From Gemmatimonadota bacterium (GTDB lineage Bacteria > Gemmatimonadota > Gemmatimonadetes > Gemmatimonadales > Gemmatimonadaceae), in NCBI GenBank assembly GCA_016714015.1, contig JADJNZ010000004.1, positions 62,001-126,000 on the forward strand: a DNA stretch of 64,000 bases. The letters are read 5' to 3'. The notes under the pieces were generated by a model that saw nothing but the letters and a program-made list of their open reading frames with translations, had not been told where the DNA came from and searched no databases. Numbering within the stretch: position 1 is the stretch's first letter; the number at the start of each line of letters is the position of its first letter. Shown here piece after piece: positions 26,976 to 36,092 of the stretch. A program made the translations under genes and the position numbers.

Positions 26976-27393
26976 GCGGGCATCAGCGGCGGTGAAGGTC
27001 GTGAAGGGCGCGAAGATCGCGAAGACCGCGAAGACCGCCGGCGCCGCGGCATCGGCGCGTCCCGAGTTGAAGGCGGTGGATGGCGAGGCGAGCGGTCCAC
27101 TCGCGCTCGATCGCGTGATCCACGAACGCGTGCGACTGGCGATCGTCAGCGCGCTCGCCGTGCACGAGCTGCTGACGTTCAACGAGCTCAAGGCACTCCT
27201 CGAGACGAGCGACGGCAACCTTTCGGTCCACGCCCGCAAGCTCGAAGAGGCGGGATACGTCGTGTGCAAGAAGGGGTACGAGGGGCGCGTGCCGCGCACC
27301 GAGTACCGGCTCACGCCGACGGGGCGGCGCGCCCTCGAGGCGTATCTGGGACACATGGAGGCACTCATCCGTCGGGTCGGCGGCGACGGCTGA
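26965..27393 (+). CDS. Winged-helix transcriptional regulator (MarR/ArsR-like, HTH_34 type)
   Basis: 142 residues. The N-terminus is lysine/alanine-rich (about 1-40). The winged helix spans about 50-135: FNELKALLETSDGNLSVHAR is the helix-turn-helix and RVPRTEYRLT forms the wing. Short regulators of this type bind DNA as dimers. It overlaps the upstream membrane protein gene and is followed by an intrinsic terminator, so the two form a complete operon. Confidence 0.88.
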   Translation: MVAKRASAAVKVVKGAKIAKTAKTAGAAASARPELKAVDGEASGPLALDRVIHERVRLAIVSALAVHELLTFNELKALLETSDGNLSVHARKLEEAGYVVCKKGYEGRVPRTEYRLTPTGRRALEAYLGHMEALIRRVGGDG

Positions 27394-27424
27394 CGGGCGG
27401 AGCAGGGCGGGCTCGACATCCACT

Positions 27425-27446
27425 GGCGCCTCGGGGCGCCCTTTTT
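27425..27446 (+). terminator. Intrinsic terminator after the regulator gene
   Basis: GGCGCC (27425-27430) pairs with GGCGCC (27435-27440) around a four-base loop, followed by C and TTTTT (27442-27446). It lies 32 bases after the regulator stop codon. Confidence 0.75.
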
Positions 27447-27461
27447 CGGGGTCTTGGCTTT

Positions 27462-28155
27462 ATGACGCAAAGCACTCTTCCTGTTCCGCAGCACGTCGCC
27501 CTCATCATGGACGGCAATGGTCGATGGGCCGAACGCCGCGGACGGCCGCGCTGGATGGGCCATGTCGCCGGGGCGCGCGTCGTGAAGGACGTCGTCGCCC
27601 ATTGCGCGCGTCGGGGTGGAGCAGCTCACGATCTATGCCTTCTCGGCCGACAACTGGAACCGGCCGGTCGCCGAGGTCGGCGCGCTGCTCGAGCTCTTCG
27701 AGTCGCACTTCAAGACCCAGGCCGAGACGCTCGCCGCGAACGGGATCCGCCTCTCGGTGATCGGGCGGCGCACGAAGTTGCCTCTCGCGCTGCGTCGAGC
27801 GATCACGCAGGCGGAGGCCCGGACCGCCTCAGGACGACGCCTGCACCTGCGCGTCGCGCTCGACTACTCGAGTCGCGCGGCGATGCAGGACGCGCTCCCG
27901 ACGCGGACCGCACTGCGTGGAACGGTGCGCGGAGCCGCGCAAGGAACGATCCTCCCGCCCGTCGATCTCCTGGTACGCACCGGTGGTGAGCGACGGCTCT
28001 CCGACTTCCTGCTCTGGGAGTGCGCATACGCGGAGCTCCTCTTCCTCGAGACCCTCTGGCCCGATGTGACCGCTGCGGTGCTCGATGCGGCCTTCGCGGA
28101 CTTCGCGTCGCGAGACCGGCGATTCGGCGGCATGTCGCAGCGGGCGAGCGCATGA
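27462..28155 (+). pseudogene. uppS: Isoprenyl (undecaprenyl) diphosphate synthase gene with one frameshift
   Basis: cis-Prenyltransferase that makes the lipid carrier for envelope polymers. The first part, from ATG 27462, has IMDGNGRWAERRG with the catalytic Asp. Near 27607 the frame changes, and the downstream frame continues QLTIYAFSADNW and ends with RTGGERRLSDFLLWE, the substrate/Mg region. Adding two bases or removing one in the run cgtcggggtgg restores the gene. The RTGGE segment differs from the usual RTSGE. The gene is not in the usual frr-uppS-cdsA cluster, so it may be a second copy; the lesion could be real or a sequencing error. Its stop overlaps the start of the next gene (ATGA). 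Confidence 0.85.
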
Positions 28156-29657
28156 GCGCCGGCGCGGAGCCTCTCCTCGCGGATCGCGGAGCGCGCGCCG
28201 TGCGCACACTCGTCGTGGCGGCGCTCATCGGGATCGCCGGTGATTATCTGCTGCGCGGTGGCATGTGGCGCGCGGGCTTCGCCCTCTGGATCGCGCTGGT
28301 GGTCGTCGCGGCACTCGTCCTCGATGGACGGGATCGCGAGCGTCGGCTGATGCTACTCGGACTCTTCGCGGCCGCGCTCGGCCTCGCGGTGCGGGATGCC
28401 GACTACCTCTGGCCGATCGACTTCCTCTCCACGGTCTGCATGGGCGCGCTGATCGTCTGGCACGGGACCGGGCGTCGTCTCGCGGACTTCACGCTCGTGC
28501 AGGCGGCCCGCGCGCCGTTGCTCTCGCTCATCACGATGCTCGGGGGGGCGTCGGCCGTCCTCCGCGACGGCGTCGCGGCCGGCGGCGGGACCGTCGAGAC
28601 GGGGCGTCGCGCGCGCGCCGTCGGGATCGGCGCGATCCTGGCGGTTCCCCCGATCTTCCTCGTGGCGGTGCTCCTCGGGCAATCGGATGCCGCGTTCGGT
28701 GGATTCATCGATGGACTCGGCACGTTCCTCGAGCGCGGGGCGGTGCGGCACGCGGTCGTGGCCGCGATCCTCGCGTGGGCGGCCGCTGGCTGGATGCGCG
28801 CCGCGGCCGGCGACGGCTCGCTCGTGCGCGTGATCGACCCCCCGTCGCCCGCGGTGCCCTTCCTCACGGTCAGCATCGGGCTCTACGGGCTCATCGGTCT
28901 GCTCGCCCTCTATCTCGGCACGCAGGCGCGCGTCCTCTTCGGTGGTGCGTCGTACCTGCTCGCGACCGCCGGGCTGACGCGCGCGGAGTACGCGCGGAAC
29001 GGCTTCTTCGAGATGATCGCGGCGACGGGGATCGTGCTCGCCACGCTGGCGGTCGCGGACTGGCTGCTGGGGTCGGAGGAGGCGCCCGCGCGGCGACGAT
29101 TCCGCGCGGCGGGCACCGTGCTGGTCGCGCAGATCGTCGCCATCCTCGGGTCGGCGGTGGTGCGGATGTGGCTCTACGTGTCGGAGTTCGGGCTCACGAT
29201 CGATCGCGCCTTCGCGTTCTCCGCGATGTGCTGGGTGCTCGCGACGCTGATGGCATTCGCGCTCACGACGCTGCGCGGGCGGAGCGCGCGGTTCGCGCCC
29301 GCCGTCCTCGGGGTGACGGTGGCCTGGGTGGCGGCGCTCAACCTCGCGAACCTCGAAGGGTTGGTCGTCCGGGTGAACGTGTCGCGCGCAGCGGCCGGGG
29401 CGGCGTTCGACTGGTCGTACCACTCGCAGCTCTCCGCCGATGCATTGTCGACGGTGCGCGCCCAGGCCCCGCGGTTGGGCGCGGCGGATTGCGCGCGGCT
29501 CGAGGCGGCATTGCTCGAGGTCTGGGCGTACCGAGGCTATCTCGGTGCGTCGACGACATGGGGCGACTGGCGCGCGAACGACCTGCCGCGTGCGTCCGCG
29601 CTCTCCTGGGCGGCTGCGGATGGGCGACTGGGGTGCGCGCGCGCCGCGGTACGTTGA
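28152..29657 (+). CDS. Polytopic membrane protein (DUF4173-like)
   Basis: 501 residues with about ten to twelve hydrophobic helices and a soluble C-terminal domain of about 80 residues. The segment GFFEMIAATGIVLATL matches the conserved part of DUF4173/DUF4153 proteins, whose function is not established. The ATG overlaps the uppS stop, so it is translationally coupled to the prenyltransferase, which hints at an envelope role. Confidence 0.8.
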   Translation: MSAGAEPLLADRGARAVRTLVVAALIGIAGDYLLRGGMWRAGFALWIALVVVAALVLDGRDRERRLMLLGLFAAALGLAVRDADYLWPIDFLSTVCMGALIVWHGTGRRLADFTLVQAARAPLLSLITMLGGASAVLRDGVAAGGGTVETGRRARAVGIGAILAVPPIFLVAVLLGQSDAAFGGFIDGLGTFLERGAVRHAVVAAILAWAAAGWMRAAAGDGSLVRVIDPPSPAVPFLTVSIGLYGLIGLLALYLGTQARVLFGGASYLLATAGLTRAEYARNGFFEMIAATGIVLATLAVADWLLGSEEAPARRRFRAAGTVLVAQIVAILGSAVVRMWLYVSEFGLTIDRAFAFSAMCWVLATLMAFALTTLRGRSARFAPAVLGVTVAWVAALNLANLEGLVVRVNVSRAAAGAAFDWSYHSQLSADALSTVRAQAPRLGAADCARLEAALLEVWAYRGYLGASTTWGDWRANDLPRASALSWAAADGRLGCARAAVR

Positions 29658-29683
29658 CCCCCTGCTCGGGTCAGGGCTAACCT
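29654..29683 (+). promoter_or_regulatory. Promoter giving a leaderless P-loop kinase mRNA
   Basis: TTGACC (29654-29659), an 18-bp spacer and TAACCT (29678-29683), six bases before the GTG at 29690. The -35 overlaps the stop codon of the upstream gene. Confidence 0.6.
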
Positions 29684-29689
29684 TCCCGC

Positions 29690-30301
29690 GTGACCGGCAT
29701 CCGAGAATTCCTCCCCCTCGACGCCCTCGGGCGCCGGCGCCTGAAGGTCGCGTTCGTCGGGACGCATGGGGTGGGCAAGACGACCCTCTGCTTCGATCTC
29801 GCGAGCCAGCTCAAGCGGCTCGACCTGGGGGTGGACATCGTGAAGGAGGTCGCGCGCCGCTGTCCGCTCCCGATCAACGAGGAGACGACGCTCGACGCGC
29901 AAGAGTGGATCCTGCACACGCAGGTGGCCGAGGAGATCGCGGCGCAGGCGATGTACGAGGTGGTGATCTGCGATCGCTCGGTGCTCGACAACTACGCCTA
30001 TCTGGTCTCGCGCGTCGGGCGACGGCCGTCGCTCGACGCGCTGGTGGGTGACTGGATCAAGGGCTACGACGCGCTCTTCAAGGTCCCGGTGACCGACGCG
30101 CCCTCGTTCGACGGGAAGCGCGCGGTGAGTCGCGTCTTCCAGTTGGAGATCGATGCCACGCTGGAGCGCCTGATCTCGGCCTTTTCGGTGGACGTCGTCC
30201 GCCTCGACCCGGCCGACCGGGGCGGATGGATGCCGCAGGTCGTCGGGGCGCTGCGGCTACCGGACCGGGCGCCGCAGGTGGAGCTGTTCGGGGAGCGGTG
30301 A
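29690..30301 (+). CDS. P-loop nucleotide-binding protein (AAA_28/NadR-kinase-like)
   Basis: 203 residues. Walker A is GTHGVGKTT (24-32). A kinase-like lid region and CDRSVLDNYAYL, similar to the DRS motif of deoxynucleoside/NMN-type kinases, are present. It may phosphorylate a small molecule or act as an ATPase; the substrate is not evident. The GTG start is supported by the promoter placed six bases upstream. Confidence 0.78.
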   Translation: MTGIREFLPLDALGRRRLKVAFVGTHGVGKTTLCFDLASQLKRLDLGVDIVKEVARRCPLPINEETTLDAQEWILHTQVAEEIAAQAMYEVVICDRSVLDNYAYLVSRVGRRPSLDALVGDWIKGYDALFKVPVTDAPSFDGKRAVSRVFQLEIDATLERLISAFSVDVVRLDPADRGGWMPQVVGALRLPDRAPQVELFGER

Positions 30302-30337
30302 AGGAATCGGCGCTGGCGGGATCGAGTCCGATAGTTG

Positions 30338-30343
30338 TATAAT
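30338..30343 (+). promoter_or_regulatory. -10 element of the DinB/aminotransferase pair
   Basis: A consensus TATAAT preceded by TTG. The -35 at the expected distance is poor (TGGCGG near 30314). The leader to the ATG at 30404 is about 55 bases and contains the ribosome site AGGAGAG. Confidence 0.5.
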
Positions 30344-30403
30344 CAGGTCCCGAATGAAAACCGAAGCAGGGGCTTCGAGTCACCTCAGCAGGAGAGCGTC
30401 CGC

Positions 30404-30880
30404 ATGTCGACCGCCGTACCGCAGGTCCTGACCGCCGCGCAGTTGCTGAAGCACTACCAGGAGCATCGTCGCCTCACGCGCCGCGTGATCGAGGCCTTCC
30501 CGGCCGACCAGATCAACAGCTTCACGATCGGCGGGATGCGCACCTTCGGTGCGCTCGTGCAGGAGTTGCTGGGCATGCCCATCCCGACGCTCGTCGGGAT
30601 GACGACGGGGAAGTGGGAGACGAACTGGGCCACGGCGCCCGACGACAAGGCGACGCTGCTCGCCAAGTGGGATGCGCAGACGCCGGAGATCGACCGGCTC
30701 TGGGCGCAGGTCCGTCCCGAGGCCTGGCAGGAGGTGATGAACGCGTTCGGCTATTTCGAGGGGCCGGCGATCAATATCATGTTCTACGTGATCGACAACG
30801 AGATCCACCACCGCGGGCAGGGCTACGTGTACCTGCGTGCGCTCGGGATCGAGCCGCCCGCCTTCCACGTCCGGGACTGA
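30404..30880 (+). CDS. DinB-family protein
   Basis: 158 residues. Four-helix-bundle DinB/YfiT-type fold. Metal-ligand histidines are suggested by LKHYQEHR near the N-terminus and NEIHHRGQGYVY near the C-terminus, the latter being the family hallmark. Members include thiol-dependent S-transferases and proteins of unknown function. AGGAGAG precedes the ATG at 30404. It is four bases upstream of an aminotransferase gene, so co-transcription is likely. Confidence 0.88.
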   Translation: MSTAVPQVLTAAQLLKHYQEHRRLTRRVIEAFPADQINSFTIGGMRTFGALVQELLGMPIPTLVGMTTGKWETNWATAPDDKATLLAKWDAQTPEIDRLWAQVRPEAWQEVMNAFGYFEGPAINIMFYVIDNEIHHRGQGYVYLRALGIEPPAFHVRD

Positions 30881-30884
30881 CCAC

Positions 30885-32141
30885 ATGCGGAAGCGCGAGT
30901 TCCTCCGCACGCTCGGGGGCGGTGCCCTCGGCCTCATGATCGGCCCCGACCTCGTGCGGCGGCTGGAACGCGCGACCCCGGCCGCGCTCGCCGCGGATGA
31001 GCCGTTCTGGGCGGCCATCCGCGCGAGCTACCGGCTGCCGACGGAGTACATCAACCTCGAGAGCGGATACTTCTCGATGCAGGCGCAGCCGGTGCTCGAT
31101 GCGTTCGTCGGCCATGTGCGGATGCTGAACGCCGAAGCGGCCCATTACATGCGCACGGTGATGACGGCGAACAAGGCGCGGGTGCAGGCGCGCGTCGCCA
31201 CCATGGCGGGGTGCGGCCCCGACGAGCTGATCATCACGCGCAACACGACGGAGTCGCTCGACACGGTGATCGCCGGATTCGACTGGAAGCCGGGCGACGA
31301 GGCGGTGATGGCGTCGCACGACTACGGCGCGATGCTCGACCAGTTCAAGCAGATGGCGCGACGTCATGGGGTGGTGAACCGCGTGGTCCACGTGCCGCTG
31401 CATCCGCGGAGCGACGACGAGGTGGTGCAGGCGTACGCGGCGGCGATCACCCCGCGGACGCGCCTGCTCATGATCTGCCACGTGGTGAACCTCACGGGGC
31501 AGGTGCTTCCTGTGCGGAAGGTGGCCGACATGGCGCACGCGCGCGGCGTGCAGGTGATGGTCGATGGCGCGCATGCGTTCGCGCAGCTCGACTTCCGCAT
31601 CCCGGACCTCGGCGTGGACTACTACGGCGCGTCGATGCACAAATGGCTCGGTGTGCCGCTCGGCGCGGGGTTGCTCTACGTGCGGAAGGACCGCATCGCC
31701 GGGATCTGGCCGCTGTTCGGCGACGCCGGATTCGCCGACGACGACATCCGCAAGCTCAACCACACCGGGACGCATCCCTGCCACACCGACCTGGCGATCG
31801 AGGACGCGATCGCGTTCCACGAGCGGATCGGCACGCCGAAGAAGGAGGCGCGGCTGCGCTGGCTCCAGGAGTACTGGACGACGCGCGTGCGCGCGATCCC
31901 GAAGGTGGTGCTGAACACGCCGACCGACCCGGCGCGCACCTGCGCGATCGCGAACGTCGCGATCACCGGGATGCCACCAGGCGTGTTCGCCAAGCGGCTG
32001 ATGGACGAGCATCGCATCTTCACGGTCGCGATCGACCGTCCGGAGGCGGGGATCGCGGGGGTGCGGATCACGCCGCACCTGTTCACGAGCACGAGCGAAC
32101 TGGATGCGCTCGTGGCGGCGATCCGGGCGTTGGCGGCCTGA
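30885..32141 (+). CDS. Class V aminotransferase-fold PLP enzyme with export-like N-terminus
   Basis: 418 residues. PLP-binding Asp is in VDGAHA (D227) and the Schiff-base lysine in SMHKWLG (K253). The family includes cysteine desulfurases, isopenicillin N epimerases and EgtE-type lyases; the substrate is not predictable here. The N-terminus MRKREFLRTLGGGALGLMIG has a KR pair and a hydrophobic stretch that resembles a weak Tat signal. Start chosen four bases after the DinB stop. The stop codon lies in the loop of a hairpin shared with the convergent gene. Confidence 0.85.
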   Translation: MRKREFLRTLGGGALGLMIGPDLVRRLERATPAALAADEPFWAAIRASYRLPTEYINLESGYFSMQAQPVLDAFVGHVRMLNAEAAHYMRTVMTANKARVQARVATMAGCGPDELIITRNTTESLDTVIAGFDWKPGDEAVMASHDYGAMLDQFKQMARRHGVVNRVVHVPLHPRSDDEVVQAYAAAITPRTRLLMICHVVNLTGQVLPVRKVADMAHARGVQVMVDGAHAFAQLDFRIPDLGVDYYGASMHKWLGVPLGAGLLYVRKDRIAGIWPLFGDAGFADDDIRKLNHTGTHPCHTDLAIEDAIAFHERIGTPKKEARLRWLQEYWTTRVRAIPKVVLNTPTDPARTCAIANVAITGMPPGVFAKRLMDEHRIFTVAIDRPEAGIAGVRITPHLFTSTSELDALVAAIRALAA

Positions 32142-32154
32142 GGGCCGCCAACGC
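32127..32154. terminator. Bidirectional hairpin between convergent genes
   Basis: Arms of 12 bp, including GTTGGCGGCC (32129-32138) and GGCCGCCAAC (32143-32152), pair around the loop TGAG, which contains the aminotransferase stop codon. No T-tract on either side, so termination efficiency is uncertain. Confidence 0.55.
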
Positions 32155-33677
32155 TACCGGATGAACCAGACGGAGCCGCCCTGGCTGGCCACGAGGGCCG
32201 TGAGTCCGTCGGGCGAGAAGGCGATGCGCCGCGGGCTCGCGATGGCGTGGGTCCGGATCTGCACGTGCGAGAGTGCATCGTGCACCGAGACCAAGCCGCC
32301 GCCGGAGTCCGAGATGTAGACCTCGTTGCCGTCGTTCGTGATGGCGACATCGAACGCCCCCATCGGGCCGAACGAGGCGCCGGACGTCAGGTTCGCGGCG
32401 TCCAGCTCCCGCGTACCGCCGCCTTCCGAAGCGACGAAGATCCGGGTCCCGTCCGGTGAGACCGCGATGCCCTGCAATATGCCCGGCAGCGTGACGCTGC
32501 GCAGGAGCGAGAAGGTGGCGAGCGACACCTCGTAGAACGTGCCGGAATAGTTCGTCGCGTAGAGCACGCCGCGCACCGGATTGATGGCGAGGCCGTTGAT
32601 GGGCCCGGCGAGCTGCAGCGAGGTGATGGCGTCGTTGGTCGTGTTGTACCGCTTGATGCTGCCCGCGGTGGAACTCGCGAAGACGTAGTCGCCCGCCGGC
32701 GACGCCTTCACCCGAAGGAGCTCCTCGCCCGCCGAGACGGTGCGGAGCAGGGTGTGCGTCGACGTGTTGATGATGCTCACCGCGAGGATGTCGATGTTCG
32801 CGGTGTAGGCGAGTTGCTGCCCGGGCACGAAGGCGACGTCGGTGGTGCGGCCCGCATTGGTGGGGATGGTGCCCAACGCCACGTCGCCCGGCAGCTGGAG
32901 TCGCGAGACCGACGTCGAGAGACCGCGCGTGACGTAGATGAGGCCGTCGTTGCGCACCGCGACGCCGTACGGATCGTTGCCGAGCACGGTCGATGTCACG
33001 TTGAGGCCGGTCGGGCGGTCACCGACCGAGACGGGGATGTCACGGAGTACGGCCCCGACGCTCACCCGGATGGTGGTCGCACCCGGCGAGATCGCGGTCA
33101 CGAGCCCGGTGTTGCTGACGGTCGCGATGGCCGGATCGAGCGAGGTGAAGGTCGCGGTGGGGCCGCCCGCCGTGGGGTTCCCGTACGCGTCGACCGTCGA
33201 GGCGATGATCGTCCGGGTGCCGGCCACGCGGAGCGCGATTGACGCCGGCTCGACGCCGATCGTCGCGGTCGGGCCAGGGACGGCCGTACCCGTGAACGTT
33301 ACCCGAGCATCGGTGGTGGCGCTGACGATCGCGGCGGACAACTGCTGGGCGCCGGCGCGCGTGCCGTAGCGCCAGGAGATCGGATTCGCGATGCCGTTGG
33401 CGTCGGTGAAAACGTCGGAGGTGCCGACCGCGCCAGCGCCCCGCGTGACGAGGAACACGACGCGGACGTTCGCGACCGGCGCCCCGGTGCCGTCGACGAC
33501 GCGCGCGGTCGGGACCGTGGCGGCGAATGTGTTGACGTCCTGAGTGAGGGCGGTCCCCCCCGTGACGATCTCGATGTTGAGTGCGACGGGATCGGGCACC
33601 GCCACACTGGAGGTGCACGAGAGCGTGGAGAGGAGGCCGAGCAGCGGGCCGAGCGTGACGGGCTTCAGGCGGATCAT
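32154..33677 (-). CDS. Lipoprotein with Big-like domains and YVTN beta-propeller
   Basis: 507 residues with a lipobox (LLSTLSC). Residues about 25-130 resemble a Big_1-like Ig fold (VVDGTGAPVANVRVVF), about 135-215 a Big_2-like domain (SLDPAIATVSNTGLVTAISPG), and about 220-507 repeated YVTN propeller blades (NDGLIYVTR, PAGDYVFAS, PDGTRIFVAS, NDGNEVYISD). Such proteins are surface-exposed and bind or display other factors. GAGGA precedes the ATG. It is last in a three-gene minus-strand operon of exported proteins. Confidence 0.85.
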   Translation of the reverse strand: MIRLKPVTLGPLLGLLSTLSCTSSVAVPDPVALNIEIVTGGTALTQDVNTFAATVPTARVVDGTGAPVANVRVVFLVTRGAGAVGTSDVFTDANGIANPISWRYGTRAGAQQLSAAIVSATTDARVTFTGTAVPGPTATIGVEPASIALRVAGTRTIIASTVDAYGNPTAGGPTATFTSLDPAIATVSNTGLVTAISPGATTIRVSVGAVLRDIPVSVGDRPTGLNVTSTVLGNDPYGVAVRNDGLIYVTRGLSTSVSRLQLPGDVALGTIPTNAGRTTDVAFVPGQQLAYTANIDILAVSIINTSTHTLLRTVSAGEELLRVKASPAGDYVFASSTAGSIKRYNTTNDAITSLQLAGPINGLAINPVRGVLYATNYSGTFYEVSLATFSLLRSVTLPGILQGIAVSPDGTRIFVASEGGGTRELDAANLTSGASFGPMGAFDVAITNDGNEVYISDSGGGLVSVHDALSHVQIRTHAIASPRRIAFSPDGLTALVASQGGSVWFIR

Positions 33678-33688
33678 AGGGATGGTCC

Positions 33689-34063
33689 TCACGGGAGCGG
33701 CAGGACGACGACGCTGCGTTCGGCGGTGTGCGCGCCGAGGCGCGCGGTCACCGTGACGGTCGTCGGCTGTGACGGACGGAAGAGGACCGCGAAGCGGCCG
33801 AGTCCGTTGGACGCGAGCAGCGTCGGGACGGAGGAAGCCCACGACACGCTGCCGGCGTCAGTCGCCGGCGTCGTGACGAGCTGGAAGAGGACGGCACCGT
33901 CGACGCTGGTGAGCGTGTCGAGACCGCCGGCGATCGAGAGCACGATCTCCGCGTCCGGGTCGTTCGGATTCGCGTGGGCGAAAGGGCCGTCGACACAGGC
34001 GCCCGCGGCGGTCAGCAGAAGGGCGGCCGTCAGGAGACGTTGCCGCGCGATACGAGGGATCAC
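33689..34063 (-). CDS. Small lipoprotein with Ig-like region
   Basis: 124 residues. Signal peptide with lipobox (TAAGAC). The remainder is a single beta-sandwich-like domain (LSIAGGLDTLTS, VTVTARLGAHTAERSVVVLP). The start is GTG with GAGGAG six bases upstream. Spacing of 10-11 bases on each side places it in one operon with the larger exported proteins around it. Confidence 0.75.
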   Translation of the reverse strand: MIPRIARQRLLTAALLLTAAGACVDGPFAHANPNDPDAEIVLSIAGGLDTLTSVDGAVLFQLVTTPATDAGSVSWASSVPTLLASNGLGRFAVLFRPSQPTTVTVTARLGAHTAERSVVVLPLP

Positions 34064-34073
34064 GGGTCGCTCC

Positions 34074-35510
34074 TCAGAAGAAGGTGACGGCGAGCCCGAC
34101 GCGGTCCGAGCCCGCGTACGGGGCGACGCTCACGCGGCGCGCCGTGGAGTAGTCGCGCACGCGCTTGAGTCGCGCGGCGAGCCGCTGTTCGCTGAAGGCG
34201 GCCTCGAGGATCGAGGCTCCCCAGATCGTGGCGCCGGCGATGACGAGGTTGCGTCCGGTGAGCCGCTTCGACTCGGCCTCGTCATAGAGTTCCCCCGCGC
34301 GGACCGCGGCGATGACGGGACTCGGATCCTCGACGGCGAGATACTGCGCGTACAGCGCCTTCGCCTCGTCGTTGCTGGACTGGGAGGCGGCAAGGGTCCC
34401 TGCGACCGTCGAGAGCACGGCGACGGCGTAGAGCTTGCGGCGCGTGCCCTGCAATTGGCCGAAGCCCGGCAGCAGCGTCGCACGCCCGACCACGAGCGGG
34501 AGATTGGCGGTGCACCGGTCGCGCGGGCGCGAAACACGGTCGACGATGCCGCGCGACGTCGCGTCCATCGTCGCGGCGAGCGTGAGACAAGGCTCCTCCT
34601 GCACGGCGTGCCCGAGGACCACGCGCGCGGCGTTCAGGTCGCCGGCGAGCGCGAACGCGTCGCCCACGCGCACCTGCGCGTCGAGCCGATCGGCGGCCGA
34701 GGCCTCCGCGCGCGCGAGCGTCGCGAGCGGGGCGGTCACGGTGCCCGCGAGCTCGGCGGAGCGCCGCTCGGCGCGTGCGCGCAGGAGTTGCTCCCAGACG
34801 GGACGGAGTTGCGACCAGGGGATCGCGACCCGGTGCGGCAGGCTGGAGTCGGGCGAGACGATCTCGAGTTCGAGGTCGCTGACGCGGCCGAGTGAGTCCG
34901 GCGCGACGTCATCGATGGGCAACGACAGGCGAAGCAGGGCGGCGGGGACCGTGATGAGGCCGCGGAGCGTCACGCGGGTCGCCGCCACGCGTTCGATGAG
35001 CGCCGACGTGATGCGCGTCTCGCCCCGGAAGATGTTCACCTCGGTGATGGTCGCGTCGTATGGGTAGGCCGTGTCGGCCGTGACGCGGAACCCTCGCGCG
35101 TATGCGATGGCGGTCGAGGCCGCGGAAGCGCCGCAGTCGATCGCTTGACGGGGCGTGCGGCTGACGAGCAGCGTCAACGAGCCCGGGTCGGTCACTGGCT
35201 CGGCGCCCCAGTCCCACGGTTGCGAGCGCACGACGGCGAGGCTGTCACTTGCCGGGATGGAGAGCTGGGTCCGACAGGCGCGGAACCACTCCGCGCCTCG
35301 ACGCGGGTCACTCAGCCCGGCCGCGCTCGCGTGCGTGAGCAGCGCGACGTCGTACTGCCCGCTGCTGATGAGCACGGGCGTCGGCGATGGAACGGTCGCA
35401 CGCTGCGCAGCGGCGGGGAGCGTGAGGGATGAGGCGATCGCGACGGCCGCGAGGAGCTGGCCGACGGGAAGGCGGTTCCCTCGTGCGCGGGACAAGACGT
35501 GCAGGCGCAT
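34074..35510 (-). CDS. Exported protein, first gene of a surface operon
   Basis: 478 residues with a signal peptide (about 1-36, ending PAAAQ). The central part is helical and TPR-like (RVGDAFALAGDLNAARVVLG). The C-terminal third contains two hydrophobic segments around LLPGFGQLQGTRRKLYAV, resembling DUF5683-like inner- or outer-membrane proteins, and ends in VGLAVTFF as many barrels do. I do not recognise a specific function. The two following lipoprotein genes are 10-11 bases apart and probably act with it. Confidence 0.72.
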   Translation of the reverse strand: MRLHVLSRARGNRLPVGQLLAAVAIASSLTLPAAAQRATVPSPTPVLISSGQYDVALLTHASAAGLSDPRRGAEWFRACRTQLSIPASDSLAVVRSQPWDWGAEPVTDPGSLTLLVSRTPRQAIDCGASAASTAIAYARGFRVTADTAYPYDATITEVNIFRGETRITSALIERVAATRVTLRGLITVPAALLRLSLPIDDVAPDSLGRVSDLELEIVSPDSSLPHRVAIPWSQLRPVWEQLLRARAERRSAELAGTVTAPLATLARAEASAADRLDAQVRVGDAFALAGDLNAARVVLGHAVQEEPCLTLAATMDATSRGIVDRVSRPRDRCTANLPLVVGRATLLPGFGQLQGTRRKLYAVAVLSTVAGTLAASQSSNDEAKALYAQYLAVEDPSPVIAAVRAGELYDEAESKRLTGRNLVIAGATIWGASILEAAFSEQRLAARLKRVRDYSTARRVSVAPYAGSDRVGLAVTFF

Positions 35511-35620
35511 CGAGTCGTGAGGACGAAGTGTGCGGTGCGACGCGCCTTCAGGTGCACGGCGTGTCAGTCCAGCGATACACTAGGGTCGCACACGGAGCGC
35601 GGGGGCGCAAGGCGAGCGGC

Positions 35621-36088
35621 CTACGCTCGTCGCTCCATGTACACGTCCGCGTCCTCGTGCGGGGCCGCCGCAGGCATCGGCGCATGGACGAATCCGAGCG
35701 ACTCGTACAGTCGGACGGCGGGCCGGAGCAGGGAACTGCTGTACAGGTAGACCATCGGGGCTTCACGCGACGCGGCCCAGTCGAGCACGCGTTCGGCCAG
35801 AGCGCGTCCGATGCCGCGTCCCCGCGCGCGTTCCGTCACGGCGAGCTTCGCGAGCTCCACCGCGCCGTCCGCACGGGGCACGGCAGCGCAGGTGCCGATG
35901 ACCCGGTCGTCCTCACTCCCGTCGAGCGCGAGCAGGATCTGCCCGCCGCGCGCGATGACGCGTGCGGCGGGGTCGGCGTAGTACGCCTCATCCTCCGGCT
36001 TGGAGACGAACCATCGTTCGATCCACTCGCGACTCAGGCGCTCGACATCGCGCGCGTATCGCGCATCCCAGCCGACGATGCGCACCAC
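35621..36088 (-). CDS. GNAT acetyltransferase
   Basis: 155 residues. The acetyl-CoA loop is seen in ARGRGIGRALAERVL (about 98-112) followed by LYESLGF near the C-terminus. It transfers an acetyl group to an amine; the substrate is unknown. GTG at 36088 was chosen because it follows the stop of the acyl-CoA dehydrogenase gene by four bases; a second GTG directly follows it. Confidence 0.85.
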   Translation of the reverse strand: MVRIVGWDARYARDVERLSREWIERWFVSKPEDEAYYADPAARVIARGGQILLALDGSEDDRVIGTCAAVPRADGAVELAKLAVTERARGRGIGRALAERVLDWAASREAPMVYLYSSSLLRPAVRLYESLGFVHAPMPAAAPHEDADVYMERRA

Positions 36089-36092
36089 TCGC

